The notes: a model not told the origin generated them from the sequence alone. A stretch of DNA of 64,000 nt from Bolinopsis microptera (GCF_026151205.1 NC_087073.1:11749578-11813577), one strand, 5' to 3'. Positions 1-13,321 are shown, numbered from the stretch's first letter. A program made the numbers and translations.

Positions 1-1420
1 CTCTAATAACTGCGAGTCTCGAAGATTGCCCAGCCCATTTAACACCGTTGTAACCCAGACAAGGAAAAGCCCAGTCAAACGTCTCGACAGTGGGCGCTCA
101 ATTTTGCAAACATTTTCCTGCTCGTGACGTCACAAGTTGAGATGTGAACGTTACACTCTCATTTACACACTGGGCCACCACGCCCGATGCAGTGTGTGTA
201 TTTATATAACACGGTGTGAGCTATTTTTAGAACTTGTTAGCCTGATTTCTGACGTTGAGTATTGAGTTTGCGTGTAGGCCTGGAATGTACAGTGTAATGA
301 GATAATTATTATAACTGGATTGTGTAATTACGGCACTGAATGTGGAGTAATACGAGAATGCCCATATCACGCATATTTAGCCTCTTAAATCTTGATAAGA
401 CCGTCAACAAAAGAAACAAAAGATTTCAATATCTGATGAGACTAAAATGTACACGTGTATCTTGCTCCCTAACGACCTAACCCTCGTTTCACGTACGTGG
501 TACGGTTTAGGCCTGGTATGAAACGTTTACATAACAATACCTCCCAGTTATCTGTACAGAATGTAACATTTAGCTGATCACTAGTATAGTGGCATGTATC
601 TACAGTGGAATGTATCTCTGAGCTGGAATGTTTCTAGAGTGGTATGCAGTACACTGCCGCTGCACTGGAAGTGAGGAGCTCTCAACCTGCCCTGACATGA
701 TCCACAATTAGTACAAATATTAGTATGCAACATTCTAGAGCTTAGTACACCACTTTTTTACATGTAATAAATCATTACAATATCTCAGCGATCTTCTCTT
801 AAAGCGTGAGCACGTGAAAAATACTGATATTGAGATCACAAGTTAAGCAATCTCGTGATTGAAGAGATCAAGGAAGCTTTAATGTCACGTGTCACGAGGG
901 GGCCATTTCACACCACTTAGTTTTAAAGTCAGTGGTAAAAGTCAACAGTTACATCACATGAAGACAGCGGCGGATGTTGTCGTGTATGACAAGGTGTGTT
1001 TTAAAGTGACGTATCACTCTCTCGTGATATGACGGAAGTTACCGTTTGTAATGTGATACTTCAATTCTATCTTCTTTTACCAACACCTCTAATTCAGAGT
1101 CCTAAAAACCCCCCTTCTTATCATTTGATTGTTTAAAAGTTGAGTAATTTTATATCATATTAATCTCATTTTGCACAAAAAACTGCCCAGAGCAGGATAA
1201 ATTTAGCTCATCTTTATACCGAATCTAAGCTAGCACTGTAGGCTAGGATGAGGTATATATATAGATGTGATGTGCACAGTGCACTATATATAACAGTGCA
1301 GTATGACCTGTATATAACTACCCGTTTCCTGTCAGGTACCAGATACACAGAGAGAGAGAAAGAGCTATAATTACACACACTTGCAGCTAACTTGTATCTG
1401 CAGCCGTCTGCTATACACAG
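1..1420. other. Left-edge non-coding sequence
   Basis: I see no coding exon here. The stretch is AT-rich with short TATA-like and AG-rich runs near 1255-1360. A gene beginning or ending outside the window could have UTR here, but nothing in the sequence shows it. Confidence 0.5.
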
Positions 1421-1637
1421 GTGTAGGGTATTGTGTGTAAGTGTAGGGTATCGTGTGTAAGTGTAGGGTATTGTGTGTAAGTGTAGGGTATTGTGTGTAC
1501 TTGTGTAGGGATTTGTGAGTAAGTGTAGGGGTGTTGTGTGTAAGTGTAGGGGTGTTGTGTGTAAGTGTAGGGATTTGTGTGTAAGTGTAGGGGTGTTGTG
1601 TGTAAGTGTAGGGATTTGTGTGTAAGTGTGTAGGAAT
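1421..1637. repeat. 20-bp minisatellite (GTGTAGGG-rich)
   Basis: About eleven head-to-tail copies of a unit close to GTGTAGGGTATTGTGTGTAA, with variants GTGTAGGGATTTGTGTGTAA and GTGTAGGGGTGTTGTGTGTAA. The later copies drift from the first ones. The GTGTAGGG core is only loosely telomere-like and the array is internal, so I read it as an ordinary minisatellite. Confidence 0.9.
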
Positions 1638-4240
1638 GGCCTGGCTGGAAGGTATGTGACTAGTGACTCACGTGGAGAGAATAAGAGGTAAATTTAATAG
1701 TGGATATCACAGAAAGGAAATATGAGGAGGGGCAGGGAATTAGAAGTGGTCTGGTATGACGGGGAGAATGGAAAATATGTCATTGGTCGGTTCCTTTGTG
1801 TACATATAACGCGGGCTATCAGTGCCTTTACATCATCACACTCAGGGATAATGTAGCCCCGGCCACACAATATGACGCCATAATGAAAAGTGTTCATTAC
1901 GTAGTTGAGCACTAATCACGGAAGTTGGTATGTACGAGGTACTGTGTCTGCAGAAGTGTTGTCTAGCACCGGATTATCCAGTGTGTAAGCATTGTAAAAC
2001 TGGAACCATGCCAAGTAACGAGCGAGCCAGCTCACTGAAACCTTGTCTTAACTTTGGGTTATCATTATTGGTCATTTTCAGAAGATGTAGAACTTCAGAA
2101 GCCAAAATGTTTGGTAAGTTTAGTCACAAGTCGATGAACAAGATGTTTGTTTACCCCTTATGTAGGGGGGAGTCAGATGATTTAATTTCTCAATTGGTCA
2201 CGTGACAGTCAAGTCATTACATTAACAGTAAGCTCTCCCTCTCAGCAAGGCCGAGAATTCCCAGTACCCCAACACTCTGCTCTTCAAAGGACAAATTCCA
2301 ATTTTCAGAAACCTAATCGTGGTCTAAACTCTAAACAGAATTTGTTATCAAAGAACTTTCAGTCCGAACTAACTTTTACTTCATTCCATCCCTATTCTGT
2401 ATAGTATTACTTGAGAGATAAAACTTGACAAGATAATTCCGTGGAAATTTAACCCGCACATCCTGATATAGCCGAACCGTAATTGGATTGCGTAATTTTC
2501 AACCTCTTGAGTTCTATAAGAATGTTTTTGAACACCATGCACTCTGATCTACAGGAAAGTAACTAAGTTTCCGTCTTGACACCCGGCCAACACCATCATA
2601 AGGCACTGCATACAGAAACAAGCTTTCAACGTGTTATACGGCAGAACATGCGAGTAGTTCTAGATACCGCAGGTTAAAGTTAAACTTTAACAAATCGCCA
2701 TATTAAGATAACTTATTTGCAGGAACTTCCCGGATCATTTATATCGGAGTTTGGATTGAGGAAGAGATTATATTGGGGAATATCCGTCAACATTATTTTA
2801 TGTTTTTTTTTCCACACATATCTGTGATCTCAAAAGAATAACTTTTGTAAGGAGTACAATTAAAAATACGAACTTTATTTTAACGAATATTTTTACCATC
2901 TGAACAGAAAAATAAAGATAACAATAAAATCTAGCTTTTAAACCTTCTCTTTTAAGGTTAGGCAAGTTTCAAATCACAGCGATATCGTATATATGCGAAA
3001 TTTGGTTTATTTTTACTGGTAATATCCTTTTATAGATTAATAGGTTCTTTAGTTTAAGTCATGTAATGATGCAGATGGTCAACAATGTTAAATGTAAACA
3101 TAATACTTCTTCAAACTTCATACATAGTTCATACACAATCTAAATTCCTAGGAATACATTCATCTCTTTGCCAGTTCGTTATTGTATTTGTAAGAATAAT
3201 TTACCACTTTTAACCCTATCGAAATTAAGTAAAAATATCGGGTTGGAGTGATGTATAATCATGGAACATCCTTTTCCCTCAAACACGTCGACAATATTTG
3301 TTTGCCTGTAGACGAACCAAAAGCTATTTAGAAAGATCGTTTATTGCAAAAATTAAAAAGTGAAAATTGAGATACACATTGATATTTTCAGATCTTTAAG
3401 AGGATCGGAAAGCTTTTGGTTGGGCTTATGGCGCTGTTAAACCAGGAAAATAATTAGATTTGATGTTTTATATTTTAACGTTTCAGACAGACTTGTAATT
3501 CTACCGTTTAACCCGAATACCATTTCGATCTTAAGTGGCGCACTGCCCGGTCTCTTAATTAATCTACGTCATAATACTACATTTTTATAGCCTACTGGTG
3601 ACGAAAAGACAATAGACATAAATACAACTCTACCTCATATTTGGTCGCATCCCTTTAATTTGTAAGCCCCGGAGAATGTTGGGGCCTCCCCGGCCCCAGT
3701 CGATCTTTGTTCGTGTGGGGTCTCCAAATTTTCATGTTAAACAATCACCGTGTTTGCGATAAACTTATAGCAAAGATCGAACGAGTTTGAAAACTCGATA
3801 CATAACCATGCAAATATTGTTTTAAGTAATAATGAGAATCACTTACTTATATTCGTAAATCTACTGTATTTCAAATCAGTACAAAATAACAATGATGATT
3901 TGATCCGTGGCTCACGTAATAATAAGAAAATTGAAGTGGACGCATCGGATAAAAGATGGTACAAGTACAGACTGGGTGTGGTCTCCAAATTCTGCTCATC
4001 AGCATTAGGAAATTGGGTAAATCTTAAATCCAACCCACAACTGACACTCGCAAACAAACGACAGTAGTTTAAACGGAGTATGACTCGACTGTACAGTCCG
4101 ATGTACGCACTGATAGAATAGTCTAGAGTCCGCGTGCGAACGGTAAATCTCCAATCTCTGAGTGAGCCCAATTCAGTTCATATAACTACCCTTTATATTG
4201 TTTGTTAGTTTGGGAACACAGTTGGGGGAGCACGGCGCGG
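1638..4240. other. Non-coding spacer downstream of the zinc-finger gene
   Basis: Small reading frames at 1930-2205 (+) and 3839-4171 (-) have no recognisable domain, no splice context and no biased composition, so I do not call them genes. A GC-rich snap-back (GCCCCGG...CCGGCCCC) lies near 3666-3697. The stretch next to 4240 should hold the 3' UTR of the minus-strand A20/AN1 gene, but I could not place its polyadenylation site. Confidence 0.45.
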
Positions 4241-6901
4241 TTAGATCTTGCGGATTTTGGCTCCCACCACTTGAGGGTTCTCTTTCTCGAGCTTGGCGCG
4301 GCCGTCGCTTTTGTAGTCGAAGGAACACTGGTGCTGGTCCGAGTAGCGGTGCAGTCCGCAGAATAGGTTCTCGCATCTGCACTTGAAACCTGAACAGTGA
4401 ACGTGTTATACTCTGAGTGGGTTTAAAGTTAATTGACAGGTGAAGTGCTAATTAAGCTTGTTAAGATATTGTTAAATGAGGAATACACGTCTAATATAAC
4501 ACTTGAAACAACACCGACTTAAAGCAAGATCAGAGAACACTTATTATGTATTGTCTCTTGAATAATGAGATACAGAAGTACATTGTACACAACTTATTAG
4601 TAATTTCACTGGACAAAGAAAATAAATGATGTCTTGTGATCGGATCAATTAATTTTGCCGATGCTGTCATTCTTCGCTTCCCACCGCTTACACACAGCAG
4701 TTAATAACAGAACTGAAGCCGTTTATGGAAGTGTAATAGTGCAGAGCGGTGAGTGTACTACTCATAATGGCATGTAGTTATAAAGGAGAATACCGGGAGA
4801 GTGTTGCGTACTGTGTACAACATGTTTTAACACACAACCTCGCACTGTTTCTAAATTAAGACTCTCCCAGTTTTGTTTGATTTATTTGTAACTTTCAGCA
4901 TTCACCACTGTGAAAATCTAATTTGTTCCTTTACATTAGATCAATGTCGGAGTGCCGCCGCTAAAAGGAACAACACAATAGCACTTTTATAAAACAGCAG
5001 GTCTATTTTTAACACACACCGCGTGTTTTACAGCCGGACACACACACAACTCCTCCTGGGCACGAACAAGTCATCTTAAAACCGAACCCTGAGGCTCTAA
5101 ATACCACAGAGTAATTAATTAACGTGTAAGAATGACCTGCTCTCCGCTGTCCTGTCTAATAAGTCTGGAGCTTCCTTACTGAACCTATTTGTATCCGTTA
5201 CATCACACACTGACCAACACTTTTACCTATTACCACTTACTGAGACAAATACACACATTATATACTCGCTAATAACATAACAGAGATACACGCACACACA
5301 CGCACACACACACACACGCACACACACGCACAGAGACTACATTAGAGCGTTATGGTAAGTTCGTTAGTGATCACAACATGCTGGTGTCGTATGATATGCA
5401 CGGTTACGAGTGACTACTCTCTCTCTCTCAGCTGTACACACCGTGTGTAATGTGTACAGTAATTACAGCATGCTTTGTGTCTCTTTTGCCAATTCCACTA
5501 TACACTTACTTCTACCTGCATAATTTATGCGCATTTTGGCCTGTTATATTTACAAAGTGTTTTGTCGGATAGAAGACAGGTTGCCATGGCCCGCAGATAA
5601 ATTATCAGCTAGCTAATCAGTGAGTGTAACGAGTGTAGAATGTGAAGGGTGGTGATTGTGGGTGTTTGAAACGCTACACCACTAACCACCGCACTGTCAA
5701 CAACAGGGCCTCTCTTTAAACGGAGGTCACAAAAACATTGCGGTCTCTCTCTCGATCATGTGATAAGTTCTTGTCACTATTGTTCAGATCCTTCAGCACC
5801 ACCTATCTCTGTGTCAGTAGCAAATTATCTCACTTATCCCAAATATGGTCTTAATTAGATCTCACTTTTGTATCGGATCTGTGCTTGGAGTCTCATAATA
5901 TGACACGATAGTACACGTTTTATGAGAGGTCGCCACATAGCTCTCTAACATTTACCTTTACGTGTCTCTTTTCATGATAGAATTTCGATGTAAATGTCAT
6001 GCTTCAGTCTCAAGAGGTATTTAAATGTATTTCCATGAGCTACTGCTGATTGAAGCTAAAGTATGAGTAAAAGGCGGGGCACTAAAACACGGCATTTTAC
6101 AGAAAAATCATCGCTAGCTAAAGCACAACTTCCGGACCTACGTACTTTACAAATAAATACAGAATCAGAGTGCTGTATTTGAAAGAAAGTTTTAAAACTG
6201 ACCAGTAAGTCCCACTTTCTTGTTGCAGGTAAAGCATCTGTTTCGACCCTTGGAAGGGGATTTGCCCTTGTCTTCGGGGGGCGTGACGGAGAGTTGAGAG
6301 CTCGGTGAACTGGCTAATTCCTCAACTACGTTGTTCATCACTGGTATTGGTATATCGTCTGTAATAATAAACATTGTTAGATTTAAAATAGCTTCGGCAT
6401 TATTGTCAGGTTAGATTTTATTTTAAAACTTAAAAACAGTCGCATCGGGTAATTTTGGTAATTTGAGACAATTTCAGATGTGAGTAATTAAGGAATTTCT
6501 TACTCTTTAAAGGAGCGTTTGAGGGTTCTGAAGTGGTTGAAATTGCGGTTGAAACTGGAGTTACTACTGAGGGTCCGGAATTATGTTGGTCATTTTGTTG
6601 GGCGGCTTTCTTCTTAAGATTGTCTTTGAAGCATTTCGAGCACATTCCATCGAAACTAGCATTTCCAAAGAAGCCGCATCCCTGAAGATATATATCTGTT
6701 ATAATCACAGTATCTTGTTATGTAGTAATGAAGGTGTATATTGAGATTAAGGCTAAAAATTGCCCAAAAAACTTCGTTAAAATATTCAAGATAGGGTTTA
6801 TTATATATAACTAAAGGTTTTGTTCTAAATTTAGTATTCTGTTATTCAGGGTTAAATAAGCAACTAACCTGAGTGCACAGTGAGCTATCCAGCCTGTCCA
6901 T
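4241..6901 (-). CDS. A20/AN1 zinc-finger protein (ZFAND5/6-like), 4 exons
   Basis: Exons on the minus strand are 6901-6869, 6681-6504, 6358-6203 and 4389-4241. All have GT/AG borders and matching phases and give 171 residues (516 nt with stop). The A20 finger is at the N-terminus: Cys9, Cys13, Cys25 and Cys28 in a GCGFFGN...DGMCSKC context. A Ser/Thr/Pro-rich linker follows. The AN1 finger near the C-terminus has Cys112, Cys115, Cys126, Cys128, Cys133, His136, His142 and Cys144, with the family's HRYSD and FDYK blocks. The protein ends in the typical VVG.KI.KI tail. Known family members bind ubiquitin and act in stress and innate signalling or proteasome delivery. At 171 residues it is shorter than vertebrate ZFAND5/6 (about 210), mostly in the linker. 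An acceptor-like GCTGCAG lies 14 nt before the ATG, so a further 5' UTR exon is possible. Intron 3 is 1.8 kb. Confidence 0.93.
5283..5336. repeat. (CA)n microsatellite in intron 3 of the A20/AN1 gene
   Basis: Runs of CACACA broken by CGCACA steps. A simple dinucleotide repeat. Confidence 0.9.
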
Positions 6902-8066
6902 TGGTGTGGCTGCGCTGCAGCAACCGACACCTTACTTACTGTAGTTAAATAGAAACATGAGCTATTAAATAAATAATATAAATAAAGTCAAATATGAAGA
7001 ATATAAAACAGTTTGAAAGCAAGCACAATAATGTAAATAACACAATTTAAATATACAGGATTACATTTTAAATTATTTTATTAAATTATAATATGATCAT
7101 GGAAAACTGTTTCTGTGAACTTGCAAGATGTTGCAAGATCCAATTGATACAAAACTTGACCTGTAGCCACCTGGATCAAATACAACACCTATAAAATACC
7201 AAGAACTCCCTTGTATATATAGATGAAGAATTCATCAGACACATTTAAGATTTGTAGACATTAGTCTGTGGAAAAACTTAGACAAGTCGAATTCTAGTTC
7301 TAGTAGGAATAATTTTTCCAGAGATAAAATGGCAAAAGTCAAGATAGTGACAATGATCTGGAAGACAGTCAGAAGTCTACCAGCTGTTGTCCACAATGAA
7401 GCTGCTATCAAGGTGATCCAAGAATATTTTGCGGTATTTGTTTAGATACCCTTGCAGTTACATCAAGTGGTGAAATAAAGTACAGAATTATATCAGTGCA
7501 CTGCCAAAGTAAGTAAGCTATGTTGTGCACAGTGGTGTAACTTTGATAACCTGCTGACTAGGTTATTATTCTCATCGATATTTTAATAATATCAAGGTTC
7601 TTCCTAGTAAACTAATGAACTTGCAGTGACAGCTCAGAGACGATTCAAGTCAAACTAGTCAAACAAAAAAGGCTTAATTCCAAATGCAGCATGTAAATAA
7701 AATATTGCCATCTCTGTGACTGGCTCAATTGAATCTTAAATCAGAATCTTGAAGCTGCCTGCCATGGGCTGGGAAGAAAATTTTAAGATGTGCAGCTTAA
7801 GGCTCAACAGGGGCCTTGAGGGCCTACATCCAGTGAACAGATAATTGTGATAGAAGACTGAATATTGTTAGTTAATGTTAGAATAATAATAATAAATACT
7901 TAAGAGCAACATTCAGTCAGATCTTTCCCTATAAATAAAAACTGATGGTAAAATTTAGCTGGATTTTCTGCCTATATCACTCGTCATAATTTCAATTACG
8001 GAGACAGCAGAGATCAAAAATATTTCGTTTGACACTTACATACATCATGCACATTCAATGAGAATA

Positions 8067-8469
8067 AAATATAGTATAGTATAGTAATCTGTTTATAGTA
8101 CACTACAATGTAGATGTACTGAAGGGGTACCCCAAGAAGATTATTGATCTGTTGGCAGGGTCCCTGCTCATTAAAACACGATATTCCGATCATTCGGCTG
8201 AGTCAATCAACACACACATTCGAACCCTGGACTGAGTGGACCTTGAATTCTGTGCAGAAGGCCGACACTTTTCAAAATGGTATGCTCAGTGTATTGGTTG
8301 CAAGAATGATGGAGGAAAATATCGGACAAGCTATCACATAGAGAAGATCAAAAATGGTTCGTGTCTCGAAGAAAGTGTCCATTATAACAGTTCAAAATGA
8401 TCACAGACTGCACTATAATATTGTATAGTACTATGTTTACAGTACACTACAATGTAAATGTACTGAAGC
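8067..8469. repeat. Direct duplication of a ~60-bp AT-rich block
   Basis: The block around 8067-8126 (ATATAGTATAGTA...ACACTACAATGTAGATGTACTGAAG) recurs at about 8411-8469 with a few changes, 344 bp apart in the same orientation. The rest of 6902-9028 holds no gene I can support; the 65-codon frame at 8144-8341 lies between the two copies and has no known domain. Confidence 0.7.
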
Positions 8470-9028
8470 AGTATTATAAAAGATTCTTGATGGCTGAGTC
8501 ATAAAAAGACAAACAAGAATTTAAGAAAAGCACAAATTGGACCATTAGCCGTCCCAATTTATATCTAGATGTGGCTGCATGAATTTCAACATTATAAGCA
8601 CGAAGAAAACCCACAGCACACAGATAGCTCAATTAAATAGGAGAAATATTAATGACTTAAAATTTATCAATTCTGCCAACATTTAGTTCAACGCAGAAAG
8701 TTAAAACGAACTATACTAGATTTAATTGATTAATATAAAAATGTTTTCAAACAACTTATGTATACATTTAATTAAATCAAGTGATGCAATTGGCAGAGCA
8801 ACATAGACAGATAACGGGAATTGTCCACTGCTACTAATATTATATATGAAGCATTAACAATCAAATATATACACATCTACTCCATGAAAGGGGCAGGGAT
8901 GAGGTTGTAAGAAACTTCTGATAATATTTTTGTCCATTTTCTTGGCATTCGCGTTATTGTGTATTGATTAATAAAATAACTGTGAAATTTAACCGTGGAA
9001 ATTTAAATCAAACTTAGACCACAACTTT

Positions 9029-9242
9029 CTTGTCATACGTTGTATGACCCGCCGCGCACGAGTGCGCGGCTCCCCCTGTATCGTGGAAACTCTACTCTTT
9101 CACCATAGTGAAACGACCGTGGGGGTTACGATCGTGGTGACCCCCACGGTCGCTTCACTATATAGTGTATACAGTATAGAGTTTCGACGATACAGGGGGA
9201 GCCGCGCACTCGTGCGCGGCGGGTCATACAACGTATGACAAG
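9029..9242. mobile_element. 214-bp palindromic MITE (TTGTCATACG family)
   Basis: Almost the whole element folds back on itself. The left end reads CTTGTCATACGTTGTATGAC and the right end is its exact reverse complement. The arms continue through CCGCCGCGCACGAGTGCGCGG, CTGTATCGT and the CGACCGTGGGGGT blocks. Only the middle (about 9095-9180) loses pairing. It shares its ends with the longer element at 38138-39424. No clear target-site duplication is visible. It is GC-rich against AT-rich surroundings. The reading frame across it is a by-product of the palindrome. Confidence 0.93.
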
Positions 9243-11813
9243 CTGCCACTCCAATCCATATGCGCTCTTTTTCAGCTATTTTGTTTTTGCACTAAGCGAT
9301 CGAGAAAAGCAAACAAAAGAAGCTGAAGATGATGATTATTTACTCTACACTCGACTGTCAAGTGACTTTTTCAACCCGTTCTCTAGCTGGTCCTGAACGA
9401 CTATTTGAAACCCTGACCCTCTAATTTGATTCCAACCCTAACCCGGCCATATAACCCAATTTTTAACAAAGACACACGCTGAAACCCTAAACCTAACCAG
9501 AATTATAAAACTAAGTTCCTTATACTATATCATATATATTACGTGATCGAGTAATATTACGTGATCGAGACAGTTTTTTGCAAATGCACAATTGACAATA
9601 TCTCGTCAGGGGAGCATTTTAATACTTTGTTTTACTTGGGGACCCCCCGACCACAGGCTATTATGTTTCATAACAGCTCGCGATTTGGTGATTGTTGCGT
9701 CGGGTGCGATTATAAATTTTAATTTATCTGTTTATATTATTGCTTATACGTTTATTTCTGTAAATGGACCATAATTTTAGTGGTTAGGCGGGCTACTGAT
9801 CGCTATACTATTATAGCTTAGCTTTACTGGGCCGCGCTCAGCCTGTCATTCCGCCGGCTTTTACTAATTCGCTTGACGGATGTTACTCGTCTAAATTTCT
9901 TTGAAGTAGCGCGCGCCGGGCCAGACCATTAATAGGAGGTGCACGATAAAAATAAACTTGCTCGGATTTTAAAAATTTTTGTACCAGTGTTTTCTAGAGA
10001 CTGTGAGAATTTTCACAATACCAAATTTGTCATACCTTTTTGGAAAGATCAGTGAATTTCGCCTAAGTGCCATATTTGATGGTGCGCGGCTTTTGGAGCA
10101 AAAGTAGCTGTAAAAGTCGCGTAATTTGACCAAATTCGTCCAAATTTGACCATTTTTGTCGTATTATTCGGATTTATCTTCAGTTCCTTAAATGAGATCA
10201 TTCTGAAAAATTGGCGACGACCTTCCAATAGGGCTTTTACAACTGTCCGAAAAATTTGGTGGATATCGGAGTTGATATAGTGATCAAAATGGGGCAAAAT
10301 ACGCTGCTTTTAGCTGTAACATAATGTCTGTTAATTGGATATGCTTTAAATTTTCGGACACTTTCCTTGTAAGTCTATGAGTAAGCTTACCAATTTTTGT
10401 TGCAATTGGAGGTCGGGAAGGATACTCAATATTTATTTGTTTGAAGAAAATTGTGCTGGCCGAAATTAGCGCTAAAAAACCATCCTACAGTCGGCACGCG
10501 CGGCTCACTGTCGATGGCGCACTACCTACCATTAACAATGGTCAACTAATTCGCTCGCCCAAAAATTTCACGTGATTTTGGTTTTTATGGTTTTACAGCC
10601 GTACAAAACGGTTTTACATAAACCCTAATCCCAACCCTAACCCTAACCATAACCCCGAAGCTATCCATAACCCTTACCACAACCCTTACCACAACCTTAC
10701 TGGGCCGCGCTCAGCCTGTCATTCCGCCAAATCTTTATTTATTATTTATTTATGTTAATGAACATAATAGCCTGGGGTCCTCAGGTAACCACAACCCTAA
10801 CCCTAACCCGAGCCCTAAACAATCGAATTCATGTTTTACTAGCCTGTCACGTGACCAAAACGGTTTTTTGCCCATAACTCTCCAGGGAAGCATTTTTACC
10901 CTACGTCATGGGGGGTGATCGGAATCAGCGTCCAAAAGTAGAACGATTGAGATCAAATTCATACCCAAAGGGCCGTTTCACAAGAATTTTCTTAAAATTT
11001 GGCCGAGCGATTTAGTAGGAGCGCATGACATATGATCTGACGCGACGACTGACATAGCTATTGTGTATTATGTTAAAATTATACTGCACTAGCGTATTCA
11101 TTTTCAATTTGGAAACCCTTTGTAGCGAAGTGCGCTACTGGGCCTTGCCGAGCTACGAAGAATTGACATCGTCAATTAAGAATCAACCCCAGTACAGCTC
11201 CCCCTCGCATTTCTGTTTTTCGCATTTATAAACACTTTATTGTATTTGTATACTAAGTTATTGGGTGAAGACTGAAGTTATCGTGAAGTTATCGTTCATC
11301 ATACTTGGGCCTTTGATTGTTTTTGACTGATTTGAACCTTGTTAACATTTAAGCTGATTGGGTTTTGTAATAACAGATAACAATAGATTGTTGTTTTCTA
11401 CTCAGGTTATCACGTGTCACCACCTTCTTAATATTTTAAGTTTAACATTGTGACCCTGTTTACAGCAGCCCTAACAAAATATCGTGGCCTTAACACTTTA
11501 AACACATATTGTTTATTGTTGCTCGTCAACTGTGTAATCCTAGGATTAGTTTTCCTCTGTTTAAATTTTGAAACGCACCCTTTCAAATAGTTTCACTATT
11601 AGACTTTTATTTTTCCGGCTATTTTAGTTTAAATTAAAATATATACGCGTTTTGCTTTAAAAATTCAACAAGTACGAAGTATGTTCTCGTGATGTAATTG
11701 CGAAAGCCGATTAAACGGCACTCTTATCACCTAATTAGAAAATCGTTGCTTTTAATGTGATGAATTTCTTATTTGCAATTTCAATTTGACCATGAAGCTG
11801 AATTATTGAAGCT
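9243..11813. repeat. Repeat-rich spacer with scattered modules shared with 38.5-39.7 kb
   Basis: No gene supported. Several short modules recur: TTACTGGGCCGCGCTCAGCC at 9822 and 10699 (and a near copy in reverse at 39683-39709); GACGGATGTTACTCGTCTAA at 9876 and 38572; CATTAACAATGGTCAACTAA at 10530 and 38678; a GAATTGACATCGTCAATTAA block at 11161 and 39475; and a CCTGGGGTCC / TTATGTT(C)AT snap-back at 10750-10790 and 39620-39665. This suggests pieces of one or a few decayed repetitive elements. Confidence 0.6.
10616..10826. repeat. Degenerate interstitial CCCTAA repeats
   Basis: Clusters of CCCTAA at 10621-10660 and 10788-10820, with CCCTTACCA variants between them. A weaker set is at 9415-9450. 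Only a few perfect hexamers occur in each, so they look like a seed or relic and not like a chromosome end. Confidence 0.7.
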
Positions 11814-13321
11814 ATGTGTATCACTCCCCACTACCTGCTGATCAATCTTCTCCTGGTGACGTCATGTCTTGGCACTAATCAGGTACAATTTAGCATCCCC
11901 AGAATTATAAGTTGGTGATTTCTGTCATAGTGAAAAATCCACGCTTATCTTCTTCCAGCTCCATTTGATACTCAAAACATCTCCTGGCGACCAGCGGACA
12001 ATGTCCGCCGGACACATTTCAGTTTTAACCTTAATTTTATGACTCAAATCATCTCACAACTATGGCAATACTCTATTGCCATAGTTGTTCACCTCAGCCT
12101 ATCACTTAGTGCTTTCTTGATCTTCCAGTACTAAATATGAATACTTCAGGAACTGAACATAGACTATGTGGTTGTAACCGTAAGTGAGCTTACAAATCTC
12201 AAAGGAGAATTGGAACAGATGAAAATGTCACTGTCTCAGGAAATTGAGTTGGTGAAGAAAGAACGTCAGCAGATGAAACATTTATCAAATCTACAATTGG
12301 CAATAGTCAGGGGTGATGTTATGAAGAATCGGGCAAAGATTGAAGAAAGCAAGGAAAAGATTAACGTGATTCAAGAAAATGTTGGAGCTAACATGGAAAA
12401 GATTGACGTTATCCAAGAAAATGTTGAACATAACAAAGTAAAGATTGACGTTATCCAAGACAATGTTGAAGAAAGCAAGGAAAATATTGACGTTATCCAG
12501 GAAAATGTTGAAGAAAGCAAGGGAAATATTACCATTATCCAGGAAAATGTCGAAGAAAGCAAGGAAAAGATTAACGTGATTCAAGAAAATGTTGGAGCTA
12601 ACATGGAAAAGATTGATGTTATCCAGGAAAATATTAAAGAAAGCAAGGGAAATATTACCATTATCCAGGAAAATATTGAAGAAAGCAAGGAAAAGATTGA
12701 CGTTATCCAAGACAAAATTGAAGAAAGCAAGGGAAATATTACCATTATCCAGGAAAATGTTGAAGAAAGCAAGGAAAAGATTAACGTTATTCAAGAAAAT
12801 GTTGGAGCTAACATGGAAAAGATTGACGTTATCCAAGAAAATGTTGAAGATAACAAGGTAAAGATTGACGTTATCCAAGACAATATTGAAGAAAGCAAGG
12901 GAAATATTACCATTATCCAGGAAAATGTTGAAGAAAGCAAGAAAAAGATTGACGTTATCCAAGACAATGTTGAAGAAAGCAAGGAAAAGATTGACGTTAT
13001 CCAAGAAAATGTCGAAGAAAGCAAAAGAAATATAACCGTAATCCAGGAAAATGTTGTAAGTAACAAGGAAAATATTAAAGGTAACAAGGAAGAGATTGAG
13101 TCCCAAGCTAATCTGGTCAATATATACGAGAGGATGGTTTACCATGTAGATTGGGAGATGAAAAACATGGTGAAGTTCACAAAACAGCTGCAGGAGGATA
13201 TACAGTCGATGGAAAGTGGTGGCCTGTTAAAAAGAGACGACTTGCTCGAAGTGGAGATGGAGGTTAAGGGGGTGAAGCTGGAGATCGATCAAATAGAAAG
13301 TGATATCAGAGGACTACCAAG
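11814..13321 (+). CDS. Cassette A: signal peptide + 14-residue-repeat coiled coil
   Basis: Exon A1 (11814-11882, 23 codons) encodes a hydrophobic signal peptide with an LLINLLLVTSCLG core and ends CAG|GTACAA. Exon A2 (12150-13321) starts after CTTCAG in frame and encodes about 390 residues. After a Glu/Lys-rich lead-in come about 17 copies of a 14-residue unit (EESKEKIDVIQENV type, two heptads, 42 bp of DNA), then a shorter helical tail. The pattern predicts a long secreted coiled coil. The visible reading frame stops two codons after CCAAG, but CCAAG|GTAAGG is a good donor in phase 2, so I end the exon there. I found no C-terminal exon between 13322 and 14186. The phase fits the acceptor at 17162. 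With the two shared C-terminal exons the product would be 531 residues. Family and function are not recognised. Confidence 0.75.
12058..12087. repeat. Perfect short hairpin in intron of cassette A
   Basis: AACTATGGCAATA, a CTC loop, then TATTGCCATAGTT: 13-bp perfect arms, 62 bases before exon A2. Its position makes an effect on splicing conceivable, but a chance or relic hairpin cannot be excluded. Confidence 0.6.

Noticed and set aside
1421-1637. Telomere end
   Set aside because: Units are 20 bp and not a telomere hexamer, and unique sequence lies on both sides.
4198-4386. Plus-strand and out-of-frame minus-strand open frames at 4.2-4.4 kb
   Set aside because: They overlap the AN1 exon, whose own frame matches the zinc finger residue by residue.
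9044-9238. 64-codon frame over the 214-bp palindrome
   Set aside because: It follows from the inverted repeat, whose translation is palindromic in character; it is not a gene.
12291-13145. 284-codon open frame on the minus strand opposite cassette A
   Set aside because: It is a mirror of the 42-bp coding repeats, whose codon pattern has no stops in several frames. It has no splice context, and the plus-strand coiled coil with its signal peptide explains the region.
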